Assembly: GCA_965230485.1 (NCBI GenBank) | Contig: CBDDLA010000001.1 | Location: 2,108,001-2,172,000 of the forward strand | Direction: 5' to 3' | DNA: 64,000 bases | DNA from: Putridiphycobacter sp965230485 | GTDB lineage: Bacteria; Bacteroidota; Bacteroidia; Flavobacteriales_D; Crocinitomicaceae | Shown here: in pieces, positions 53,804-61,697 of the stretch | Position numbering within the stretch: position 1 is the first letter of the stretch | How the letters are laid out: the number at the start of each line of letters is the position of its first letter | Translations under genes and position numbers: made by a program | The notes under the pieces: generated by a model | Told to the model about the DNA's origin: nothing | Databases searched by the model: none | What the model saw: the letters and a program-made list of their open reading frames with translations, nothing else

Positions 53804-53873
53804 TCCGTATTACTTGATTTTAAGTTAGGATATGAAGGTAAGCTAATAATAATGAGCCAATGCCAATATCTCA

Positions 53874-54503
53874 TTAAATTTTCCTAAAAAATGTCTCTTT
53901 AAACTTTGGGAAGATCAATACGTCAAAAAGCAATTTCGAAATTGCTATTAATATAATCATCCATAAAAAACTTGGCTTAAACCATAACCATATACTATAA
54001 ATTAAAAGAATCTGAAAAAAAATAAAAACAATGGCCAGCATGTTAAATACAACCATTTTCAAGGGAGTCTCTTGATATGGTGCATCAGTTTTATAAAAAG
54101 TCATTTTATCTTTAAAATAATTGGCAACAATTAGTAATGGCATAAAAAGCCAAAACTCATTTCGCAAAAAATCATTCATCTCACCCCAAAAAAATGACTC
54201 TGTGCAGTCGTAAACCTCTGTAGTAAATAGATTAAAAAGCCAAAGTAATTCAGTATTAAAAAGCACTAGAAATATGAATATAGAGATTGGAAAAATCCAT
54301 TTTACCTTTGGTAAATGTAATTTCTGAACAAAATGTAATCTAGCAAAAAAATTAATCTGATTTCCTAATTGGTCAACCAAATAGAATAAAACAATGATTA
54401 GAAACGACCAGTCAAAAAATAAATAACCTAAAATAGGGAACAGTAATTCAAGTAGGTATTGCTGATTAATTGGATTTTTAAGTTGTTTCCTTAAGTCAAT
54501 CAC
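53874..54503 (-). CDS. Multi-pass membrane protein, unknown
   Basis: 209 residues with about five hydrophobic helices (about 15-48, 67-92, 118-135, 145-172, 176-195) separated by short loops rich in aromatic residues and Lys. I recognise no family; a DUF6498-like transporter or integral membrane enzyme is possible but not shown. Its start overlaps the stop of the TPR lipoprotein gene upstream (4 bases), so the two are translationally coupled. Confidence 0.6.
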   Translation of the reverse strand: MIDLRKQLKNPINQQYLLELLFPILGYLFFDWSFLIIVLFYLVDQLGNQINFFARLHFVQKLHLPKVKWIFPISIFIFLVLFNTELLWLFNLFTTEVYDCTESFFWGEMNDFLRNEFWLFMPLLIVANYFKDKMTFYKTDAPYQETPLKMVVFNMLAIVFIFFQILLIYSIWLWFKPSFLWMIILIAISKLLFDVLIFPKFKETFFRKI

Positions 54504-55534
54504 GTTTTACTTACTATGCTTAAATTCTTTTTGGCTAATTCAAACTCAGGATCAATTTCAATGGCTTTTTTATAATATTTCACAGCCATTTTTTTGTTTC
54601 CATTGTATTCATGCGCTAATCCTAAATTATTGAATCCTTTAGCTGATAGGGAATCAATAGATACCGACTTTTCAAAGAAGTAGATTGAGCTATCATAGTC
54701 TTTATCAATCGTTAATTGAATATATCCTTGATTATAGAAAGCATTAAAATACAAACTATCAATGCCTACAATTTTCCGATAACAATATTTTGCTTGCTCA
54801 TATTTTTCATGGTTTTGATAGTAACCTCCTTTTGCATACCAAGCTTGTGTACTTTTTGGTTTAATCTCAATGGCTGATGTAAAATAGTCCAATGCTAAAT
54901 CATTATCTTCCATTGCATTCATTTCTCCTAATGCTAAAAAAGCATTAAAAAAATCAGGTTTTAGTTCGGTTGCTGTTTGAAATGATGATTTTGAACGTTT
55001 CCAACTTTCTTCCCTTTGAGTTTGCTCAAAATCCGCTTGGTAAATCAACCCCTCTAAATAATAGGCTTCTGGCAAGTTCTGATTTATTTTGTAGGCTTTG
55101 TTTAAATATACCGTAGCCATTCCGGGATTATCGATCAGCGCATAAATATGCCCCATCCCAACATAAGCTCTTGCATTTAAAGAATCTACTTTTAAGGCAT
55201 ACTCGTAATTATATTTTGCGCCTTGAAGATCGAGATAAACTACCAAAATATCTGCATATTTTACCCTATAGTTTGCATTTGTTGAATCTCTAAGAATGGC
55301 CTCTTCAAAATCTCTTTTTGCATCACCAATATTACCCAACCTATAAAAATAATTAGCCCTATTGCCCCAATGAAAAGCATTCTTTGAATCGTTATTAATA
55401 TTCTCAGATAAAAATGCTAAACTATCAATCAAATCTTCAGATAAATCATCTATTGGGCGATCCTCTATAGGATTTTCTGATTCATTGCAAGCAATGATAA
55501 AGAAAGATGATATCAGTATTAAAAAATATCTCAT
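54500..55534 (-). CDS. TPR lipoprotein
   Basis: 344 residues. A lipoprotein signal (MRYFLILISSFFIIAC, cysteine 16) is followed by an acidic spacer and about eight TPR motifs (NAFHWGNRANYFYRLGNIGDAKRDFEEAIL, AYVGMGHIYALIDNPGMATVYLNKAY, AWYAKGGYYQNHEKYEQAKYCYRKI, GFNNLGLAHEYNGNKKMAVKYYKKAI). It is probably anchored to the inner leaflet of the outer membrane and works as a protein-interaction scaffold. It overlaps the downstream membrane protein gene by four bases. Confidence 0.86.
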   Translation of the reverse strand: MRYFLILISSFFIIACNESENPIEDRPIDDLSEDLIDSLAFLSENINNDSKNAFHWGNRANYFYRLGNIGDAKRDFEEAILRDSTNANYRVKYADILVVYLDLQGAKYNYEYALKVDSLNARAYVGMGHIYALIDNPGMATVYLNKAYKINQNLPEAYYLEGLIYQADFEQTQREESWKRSKSSFQTATELKPDFFNAFLALGEMNAMEDNDLALDYFTSAIEIKPKSTQAWYAKGGYYQNHEKYEQAKYCYRKIVGIDSLYFNAFYNQGYIQLTIDKDYDSSIYFFEKSVSIDSLSAKGFNNLGLAHEYNGNKKMAVKYYKKAIEIDPEFELAKKNLSIVSKT

Positions 55535-55636
55535 AAGTCAGATTTGTGCAAAAATAATAGTTTATTTTATGATAATGATCATTTAGAGATATTACATATT
55601 AAGGCGTACCTCTGCTTGATTTAAATGAGCTGAACC

Positions 55637-56884
55637 TTATAATTTTCCTATGAACTTTATAAACAAATTCATGACTCCGTTAAAATTGTCTAAGCTAGTA
55701 TTTTCCGCTCTGTCATAGATATCATGATAGTTTTTACAATTTCCTCTTGAGTAGACAAAAAAAGAAGGAACACCTGTTTGACTGAAAAAGTAATGGTCGC
55801 TATTTTTTGTTGGCCCTCTTGCCTTTACACTTGGTATATACTTTTCCTTTTGATTTAGCTTTTCTAGTAATTTAAAGTGCTTCTTATGAATGCTCCCGTT
55901 CACGGCAGTAATACCTTCACTTGCACTACCTAAAATATCAATGTTGAGCAAAAATTTAACTTTACTTAATTCAAAAAAAGGATGACGTACAAAATATTTG
56001 CTTCCTTCCAGACCTGCTTCTTCCCCGCTAAAGAAAATGAATACTAACGAATACTTTGATGGGTGTGTCGAATAGTATCTCGCTAACGACAATAACATTG
56101 CTACACCACTGGCATTATCGTTTGCACCAGGAAAAGTAGCCTGTCCCATTTTACCTAAATGATCATAATGACCAGTCAAGACAATGTACTTTTTTTTCTT
56201 TTTCCCTGGAATAAACCCAATGACGTTCTTATTTGGAAAATCCTTTACATAAATGGGTTCTACTGATAATCGAATTGTTTTACAGTCACTATATGACATT
56301 CCATTTAATGTAATAAAAGCATGCTTTCTGTTTTTCCTGCCTACACTATACATCAATTTCTGACTATTTAACCAAATAACTGGAACTACCTTGTTCACTT
56401 CATGTGCAGCAGCCATAAAAAGCCTCAAACTATCTTTAGTACGAATTAATCTGCTGTCAAACACCAATAACGAAGTCCGACTAATGTGTTTAGCTAATGA
56501 TTTGAGTCGGTTTTCTAAATTATCTATTGTAATCACTTCAGGAATGAATTCGCCTTTTGTTTGCCCAGAATTTGGGTCGACTAAATAGTCAACTCCTGCA
56601 ATAAGTGTGTCTTCATCTAGAATTAGCTCTATTTTATGAGGAAAGGTATTAACATCAAAATCATAATTTTGAACATACGACCTTCCAGGGAAACTAAGAA
56701 CCTTATTTTTTTTTAGCTCTTTAATGATGTAACTAGCTGCTTTATCAACACCGTCGTCTACATATCCACGACCAGCAAAAAAATCACTGCAAAGTGTTTT
56801 TAAAATATCTTTTGCATATTCCTTTTGGCTCCATGCAAATGACGCATTCAAAAGCAAAAATGCTATAATCAGTAGTTTTTTCAA
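55637..56884 (-). CDS. M28-family metallopeptidase
   Basis: 415 residues with signal peptide (about 1-18) for export. The zinc-peptidase motifs are visible: GHYDHLGKM (first ligands), GANDNASGVAMLLSLARY (bridging Asp), FFSGEEAGLEGSKYF (catalytic Glu), NIDILGS (ligand Asp) and SDHYFFSQTGVPSFFVY (His ligand). It is an aminopeptidase or a related cyclotransferase. It overlaps the upstream hypothetical gene by four bases. No propeptide or T9SS tail is seen. Confidence 0.9.
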   Translation of the reverse strand: MKKLLIIAFLLLNASFAWSQKEYAKDILKTLCSDFFAGRGYVDDGVDKAASYIIKELKKNKVLSFPGRSYVQNYDFDVNTFPHKIELILDEDTLIAGVDYLVDPNSGQTKGEFIPEVITIDNLENRLKSLAKHISRTSLLVFDSRLIRTKDSLRLFMAAAHEVNKVVPVIWLNSQKLMYSVGRKNRKHAFITLNGMSYSDCKTIRLSVEPIYVKDFPNKNVIGFIPGKKKKKYIVLTGHYDHLGKMGQATFPGANDNASGVAMLLSLARYYSTHPSKYSLVFIFFSGEEAGLEGSKYFVRHPFFELSKVKFLLNIDILGSASEGITAVNGSIHKKHFKLLEKLNQKEKYIPSVKARGPTKNSDHYFFSQTGVPSFFVYSRGNCKNYHDIYDRAENTSLDNFNGVMNLFIKFIGKL

Positions 56885-57570
56885 CCTAAATATCTTCTTT
56901 CGATTAACTCTATGAAACTTGAAACCGTTGTATTTTCCTCATCCCATCCACTTTCACCTGCTAATGTATTAACTTTTTCTAATGCTTCTTTTCTAGAATT
57001 ACAAGAATTAAGTTGATCAATCACAGTATTGTATATTGAACTATCGCCATTAAAAAGTTCATTGATATAAAGAAACTTTCTATTGATTCCAATATGCTCT
57101 TTTAAGTCTACTATTGGTGCTTTTTCAAATTGACCAGCAACCGAACCATCTTCATTTTTGAAGTTATCATTTAGTGAGGCATCATTCTTTTCTTCTCCCA
57201 GTGAATTCTGATTATCCGATTTGATTTTATGATCTTGTGTTTCCTCTTTTTTGTCTAACTTATCTGGTTCAGAACGTATCATTTCATCATCATTTGAAGA
57301 AAAATCAAACATCATTAGCTCTTCAGCATCCTCTTCAATCAAATTTGATTTATCTTTCTCAGAATTATCTTCTATATTATGAACTGAGGTTGAGTTAACA
57401 GATTCATATGACTTATACCTGATAATCACAATTCGTTCGTAAAGCTCTCTAGACTCTTCTGTCAATGATTCAATCTCTTCAAGATTTAGCTTACCATTCG
57501 AGAGTTTATTTAGTTTTTGAGATAATGAATCAGCAAGGTTTTTTAAGGTTTGGAAATTTGTTTTACCCAT
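56881..57570 (-). CDS. Acidic cytoplasmic protein, Bacteroidota-specific
   Basis: 229 residues. An N-terminal helix pair (1-55) leads to a highly acidic, serine/asparagine-rich linker (about 65-140; EDNSEKDKSNLIEEDAEELMMFDFSSNDDE). The C-terminal domain (about 150-229; HIGINRKFLYINELFNGDSSIYNTVIDQLNSCNSRKEAL, then ENTTVSSFIELIERRYLG) is a conserved small helical fold I recognise in Bacteroidota genomes without a known function. It is divergent from tdk and overlaps the M28 gene by four bases. Confidence 0.75.
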   Translation of the reverse strand: MGKTNFQTLKNLADSLSQKLNKLSNGKLNLEEIESLTEESRELYERIVIIRYKSYESVNSTSVHNIEDNSEKDKSNLIEEDAEELMMFDFSSNDDEMIRSEPDKLDKKEETQDHKIKSDNQNSLGEEKNDASLNDNFKNEDGSVAGQFEKAPIVDLKEHIGINRKFLYINELFNGDSSIYNTVIDQLNSCNSRKEALEKVNTLAGESGWDEENTTVSSFIELIERRYLG

Positions 57571-57590
57571 TTTTTAATACTTATTCACAA

Positions 57591-57624
57591 TTGTTAGAAA
57601 GGTATAAAATTAAGTTTATATTTG
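57591..57624 (+). promoter_or_regulatory. Promoter of tdk
   Basis: TTG at 57591-57593 and TATATTTG at 57617-57624 with a 23-bp spacer match the consensus. Transcription would begin near 57631, upstream of the TTG start at 57645 and downstream of the long open frame, which supports the short start. Confidence 0.55.
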
Positions 57625-57644
57625 ATAGCAAAACCCTAATTAAG

Positions 57645-58253
57645 TTGAAAATTTCTAACAAAAAGACTGTTAGTATCTCTCTAGAAAGTCAATTCACCAA
57701 GCGTGAAGATAATCCTCAAATAAGGGTAGTTTGTGGCCCAATGTTTTCAGGCAAAACAAAGACTTTAATTCGTGTTATTAATGAATATAAATTAGCTAAT
57801 AAATCTGTTTTGGTTTTTAAACCGAAACTTGATGACCGTTACGGATCAATTGAAGTTGTTTCTCATGATAAAGAAAGAGTGCCAGCCGTTGAGGTGATTG
57901 AACCAAAAGAAATAATAGATTATATTTTATCGGCTGATGTAATTGCAATAGATGAGATTCAGTTTTTTGACGATTCCATTGTCAGGGTTTGCGAGATAAT
58001 AGCAGAAAAAGGGAAAACATGCATTCTTTCTGGTTTAGACCTTGACTATAGAGGAAGACCTTTTGGCCCAATGCCAAAAGTTTTAGCCATTGCAGACGAA
58101 ATTATCAAACTAAATTCCGTTTGTAATTTTTGTTCTGGTCACGCCCGCTTTTCTTTTAGGATTTCAGCAGAATCTGAAACTGTAGTTCTGGGTGAAAAAG
58201 ATAAATATGTTCCACTATGTAGACTTTGTTATCAAGAAATGTCTGATATCTAA
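57645..58253 (+). CDS. tdk: Thymidine kinase
   Basis: The frame is open from 57465, but the first 60 codons overlap the divergent gene and its promoter region; a TTG at 57645 gives a normal 202-residue TK1-type enzyme. The P-loop is GPMFSGKT (31-38), then IDEIQFFDD and LSGLDLDYRGRPFGPMP. A zinc knuckle of CNFCSGHA and PLCRLCYQEM closes the C-terminus. It phosphorylates thymidine for nucleotide salvage. The TTG start is a judgement based on the promoter and family length. Confidence 0.9.
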   Translation: MKISNKKTVSISLESQFTKREDNPQIRVVCGPMFSGKTKTLIRVINEYKLANKSVLVFKPKLDDRYGSIEVVSHDKERVPAVEVIEPKEIIDYILSADVIAIDEIQFFDDSIVRVCEIIAEKGKTCILSGLDLDYRGRPFGPMPKVLAIADEIIKLNSVCNFCSGHARFSFRISAESETVVLGEKDKYVPLCRLCYQEMSDI

Positions 58254-58307
58254 ACTTAAGTCAGTGCCAAACTAATTATTTGTATATTGACAGTTAACAT
58301 CAGAAAA

Positions 58308-59297
58308 ATGAAGCGGATTATCCAATATCTTATTCGATTATATAGAGTTTTACGTGTTGTTATTGTCAGAAAAGTAATTCATTTATCACGTAAAATTATT
58401 TTACCAGGATTTGAGGGTGTATCATTGTGGGAAATTCTATTTTTCTTTGTTTGGTCAGTCAGAAAGGGTCTAATCGGTACAAGAGCTTCTTCACTTGCTT
58501 TTCATTTTTATCTCGCTTTAATTCCATTTGCCCTTGTTCTTGTTGTTTCGTGCGCCTATATTCCATTTTTTGATTTAAAAGAGGACATTATACCTATTCT
58601 TTCAGGTTTTATCCCTGAAATTTTAGTCGGTAAATTTATAGAAGGACTCAATGAATTCGAAAATTCTACTGTCAATTCCATCATTTCTGTTGGGTTTGTA
58701 ATTGCCATATATTTTATCTCTAATGGATTTTCTGTTATGATTCGTGCTTTTAATAGTTCAAAAATAAAATTTGAAAAAAGAAGTTGGGTATCTAGTCGGT
58801 TAGTTTCACTTGCATTGGTGGTAGGCTTTATTGCCTCAATTATTATTATTTTTTTAATGATGGTTTGGCAAAGAAAATTATTACTTATAGGTGCCTCAAC
58901 ATTCAATTTTATTGAACAAAATTACGATTGGTTAAATTATAGTATTGCTTTCATTTTTATTGGTACAATAATATATTTTGGTATTGCAGTTTTATACTAC
59001 GTAGGCCCTGCTGACAATTCATCTTTTAAATTCCTTTCAGCAGGTGCAACTCTAGCGACCATTCTTATTATTCTAATCTTTTTACTTTACTCATTTTACA
59101 TTAAGAATTTTGCTAACTATAATGCCCTTTATGGATCGGTTGGAACTGTAATTATTATCTTGATGTGGATTTATTTAAACGCCTATGCCCTATTAATAGG
59201 TTTCGAATTAAACGCTAGTATTCATGGAGCAATGGCTAAAAAGAAACTTGAAGGTTTTAGCAAACTTGAAGAAAGTATACCTGAAGTTTATCAATAG
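58308..59297 (+). CDS. YihY/BrkB family membrane protein
   Basis: The ATG at 58308 (329 residues) is preferred over a TTG seven codons earlier. The YihY/BrkB pattern is clear: TRASSLAFHFYLALIPFALVLVV, a middle amphipathic part with FIEGLNEFENSTVNSIISVGFVIAIYFISNGFSVMIRAFN, and six hydrophobic helices, the last with YGSVGTVIIILMWIYLNAYALLIGFELNASI. The protein is an inner-membrane transporter or integrity protein of unknown substrate; the old name ribonuclease BN is wrong. It follows tdk by 54 bases and could be co-transcribed with it. Confidence 0.87.
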   Translation: MKRIIQYLIRLYRVLRVVIVRKVIHLSRKIILPGFEGVSLWEILFFFVWSVRKGLIGTRASSLAFHFYLALIPFALVLVVSCAYIPFFDLKEDIIPILSGFIPEILVGKFIEGLNEFENSTVNSIISVGFVIAIYFISNGFSVMIRAFNSSKIKFEKRSWVSSRLVSLALVVGFIASIIIIFLMMVWQRKLLLIGASTFNFIEQNYDWLNYSIAFIFIGTIIYFGIAVLYYVGPADNSSFKFLSAGATLATILIILIFLLYSFYIKNFANYNALYGSVGTVIIILMWIYLNAYALLIGFELNASIHGAMAKKKLEGFSKLEESIPEVYQ

Positions 59298-59322
59298 CGA
59301 AGTTTATTTCCAAATTAATCTT

Positions 59323-59330
59323 TAACTTTG
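59323..59330 (+). promoter_or_regulatory. -7 element of the YceI gene
   Basis: TAACTTTG fits TAnnTTTG and lies 40 bases before the ATG at 59371. Another in-frame ATG (59353) lies 22 bases from it. The -33 element is not evident. Confidence 0.45.
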
Positions 59331-59370
59331 ACAAACACTCAAAACTCGAACCATGTTAACAATCAAAATC

Positions 59371-59997
59371 ATGAGAAAAAAATTAGCAATTCTAGCACTT
59401 GGCACTACATTATTAATATCATGCAGCAATAGCGAAACAAATGATGAGCAAGTAATTGAAGAAGCAAAGCCTTGCCTTTATAATTATGATGAAACGTCAA
59501 CTTCTGTTAAGTGGACGGCATTTAAGTTTAACGAAAAAACAGCCGTTGGAGGCATGTTTGAAAAAGTTAATGTACTAATATCAGCACCCTCAGAAGATCT
59601 ATTTAGCACATTAACGGGTGCCAGCTTCACTATTCCAACAGAATCTGTCAACTCATCAAATGAGGAAAGAGATGGTAAAATTAAAGCACACTTTTTTGGG
59701 GCAATGAGTTCTACTGATGTCATTTCTGGGATAGTAAAAAGCATTAATGAAACTACAGCGAATATTGAAATAACAATGAATGGAGTATCTAAGGATTATC
59801 AGGGTAGCGTATCAGCTGAGGGAGCAAAAGTTGAGTTTAATACCACTATTAACTTAAATGATTTTGAAGCCAATTATGCCATTGATTCGTTAAATGCAGT
59901 TTGTAACGATTTACACAAAGGTGCTGATGGTATTAGTAAATTATGGTCAGAAGTTGATATAAAAGTAGAAACTACATTGCTGAAACAATGCCCATAA
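59371..59997 (+). CDS. YceI family lipoprotein
   Basis: The ATG at 59371 (208 residues) begins the lipoprotein signal MRKKLAILALGTTLLISC (cysteine 18); the ATG at 59353 adds six residues. The mature domain is the YceI lipocalin-like barrel (SVKWTAFKFNEKTAVGGMFEKVNVLI, SVNSSNEERDGKIKAHFFG, ITMNGVSKDYQGSVSAEGAKVEFNTTINLNDFEANYAIDSLN). It probably binds a long isoprenoid or fatty acid chain in the periplasm. It follows the YihY gene by 73 bases and has its own promoter element. Confidence 0.88.
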   Translation: MRKKLAILALGTTLLISCSNSETNDEQVIEEAKPCLYNYDETSTSVKWTAFKFNEKTAVGGMFEKVNVLISAPSEDLFSTLTGASFTIPTESVNSSNEERDGKIKAHFFGAMSSTDVISGIVKSINETTANIEITMNGVSKDYQGSVSAEGAKVEFNTTINLNDFEANYAIDSLNAVCNDLHKGADGISKLWSEVDIKVETTLLKQCP

Positions 59998-60034
59998 CTA
60001 GTTTAAAAAGGTAAAGGTATGTTGGTGTCATGAT

Positions 60035-61570
60035 TTAAGCTGATACCTTTTTAATATCTAAATATGACTTTCTTTCAATTTTACTACTTAACCATGCACT
60101 GAAGTCGAAATACTCAAAAGCTGATTTTTCAAACTTGTCCTCTTTTATGGCGTTAATTTCTGGTCTAAATTCGAACAGTATTTCTTCAAGTTCGATATCG
60201 GATATATTTTCAGATTTAATTTTGCCAATTATTTTTAAGAAAAGTGCTTCGAACCTATAAAGTCTATTTTTTTCTTTTAAGAAACGTTTCGTGCTAGTTA
60301 AAATATAAGGTAAATATCTATGGTTTTTTAATTCAAAATGAATAATTAGCTGAACAATTTGTGCAAACGAATAAATATCTTCATTTGCTAAATTTTGCCT
60401 GTCACTTACAACAAAATTTATGGATTCTAGTGCTGACTTATACTGGTGGTGCGCTAGCTGATATACTCCAATTTGAAAATAAAGGTATGCTCGTCGAACC
60501 GGATTTATTTTATCCTTGTACTTTGAAAGCCCTTCATGAATAGCATCTAATATTTCTGAAGCCTTTTCATCTTCGCCTTGCTCAATAAGTATGAACAATC
60601 TGAGACTATAATAACTTGAAAAATATTTTATTTCCAGATCATTTGATTTTGTAAATCTGTGCTGATTTTTTTCTAATTCTATAATGTTATTTTGAGCTTG
60701 TTTATAAAATTTTAATTTGATGCATGCATAGGTCAAGTTTGTCAGAACTGACATGTATTTACCAAAACTTTTCTTTACTAACTCTATGTTAGAGTCGTAT
60801 ATTTCTTTTACTTTTAATAAATTATTATAGCATTCTTTAGTATTATGAATTGCAAAATAATAGGCACTCAAAGTGTGAAAATAAAGGTATTGAGATTCTA
60901 AGTTTTTATTATCTACTACTATTTCAAATAATGGTTTTACAATCTCAGCTAAAGCTTTTATTTGTTCATTTGATCTAATAGTTCCAAATGAGTTTATTTG
61001 TTTAAAAAGCTTGCTTTTTACATGCCAAATTATTGCTTTTAACTCAATTTCATTTTGAACATTTGTTTCAATTAATTTCAATTTTTCCAAATCATCAAAC
61101 GATATATTAGTATAAAAATACTGCTCATGATATTTTTTAAGTAATTGAATAGCTTGTAACTTAATATTCTCGAAATGATATTTGTTCGCTTTTTTTATAA
61201 TACTATCAGTGAGCTTTCTAGACTGCTTATACATTCCTTTTTGGAAAAGTATCTTAGCACTTTGAAGACTTCCTAAAAGCTCATATTCTGGTAATGATTT
61301 GGAATGATACTGATTTAAACTTTCTAGTATTTGCTGGTAAAGCCTATATTTAGTTATAGAAAACTTGTTTAAAAAGCTCTGACCTTTAAAATGATTTAGA
61401 ATTACTGACTCATCATACCTCTTCATTTTGGCAATAAAGTCAAATAAGATAATTGATATATTCTCCTCACCTATTGTATGCCTACCAGCGTATAATTTAA
61501 AAAAACGCTTTTCAGTTTTGTTTAAATTCTTAATGAGTTCATGTAATGAATCAGAGCTTGAATTTGCCAT
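60035..61570 (-). CDS. Long helical-repeat protein, unknown
   Basis: The ATG at 61568-61570 (511 residues) is preferred over an upstream one that adds an implausible 31-residue hydrophobic leader. The start (LHELIKNLNKTEKRFFKLYAGR) is typical of a Bacteroidota family with no known function. The rest is almost wholly helical (ILESLNQYHSK, LKLIETNVQNEIELKAIIWHVK, YLYFHTLSAYYFAIHNTKECYNNLLKVKEIYD) with spacing like TPR helices. It is probably a cytoplasmic scaffold. It is the only gene between the YceI gene and the T9SS gene. Confidence 0.7.
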   Translation of the reverse strand: MANSSSDSLHELIKNLNKTEKRFFKLYAGRHTIGEENISIILFDFIAKMKRYDESVILNHFKGQSFLNKFSITKYRLYQQILESLNQYHSKSLPEYELLGSLQSAKILFQKGMYKQSRKLTDSIIKKANKYHFENIKLQAIQLLKKYHEQYFYTNISFDDLEKLKLIETNVQNEIELKAIIWHVKSKLFKQINSFGTIRSNEQIKALAEIVKPLFEIVVDNKNLESQYLYFHTLSAYYFAIHNTKECYNNLLKVKEIYDSNIELVKKSFGKYMSVLTNLTYACIKLKFYKQAQNNIIELEKNQHRFTKSNDLEIKYFSSYYSLRLFILIEQGEDEKASEILDAIHEGLSKYKDKINPVRRAYLYFQIGVYQLAHHQYKSALESINFVVSDRQNLANEDIYSFAQIVQLIIHFELKNHRYLPYILTSTKRFLKEKNRLYRFEALFLKIIGKIKSENISDIELEEILFEFRPEINAIKEDKFEKSAFEYFDFSAWLSSKIERKSYLDIKKVSA

Positions 61571-61645
61571 ATATCTAAATATAAGCAACGTCACACTTAA
61601 GCATAAATAAAATGTCTTAAATGCTAATAGTATTGATTCAATGGA

Positions 61646-61676
61646 ATAAAAAAAGGCCGCCAAAGGCGACCTTTTA
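61646..61676 (-). terminator. Terminator of the large T9SS protein gene
   Basis: The minus strand pairs AAAGGTCGCC with GGCGGCCTTT (one G-T pair) around a short loop and runs into TTTTTTT. It lies 22 bases after the stop codon at 61698. Confidence 0.85.
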
Positions 61677-61697
61677 AATTATAAGTTAAGAGAGAAA

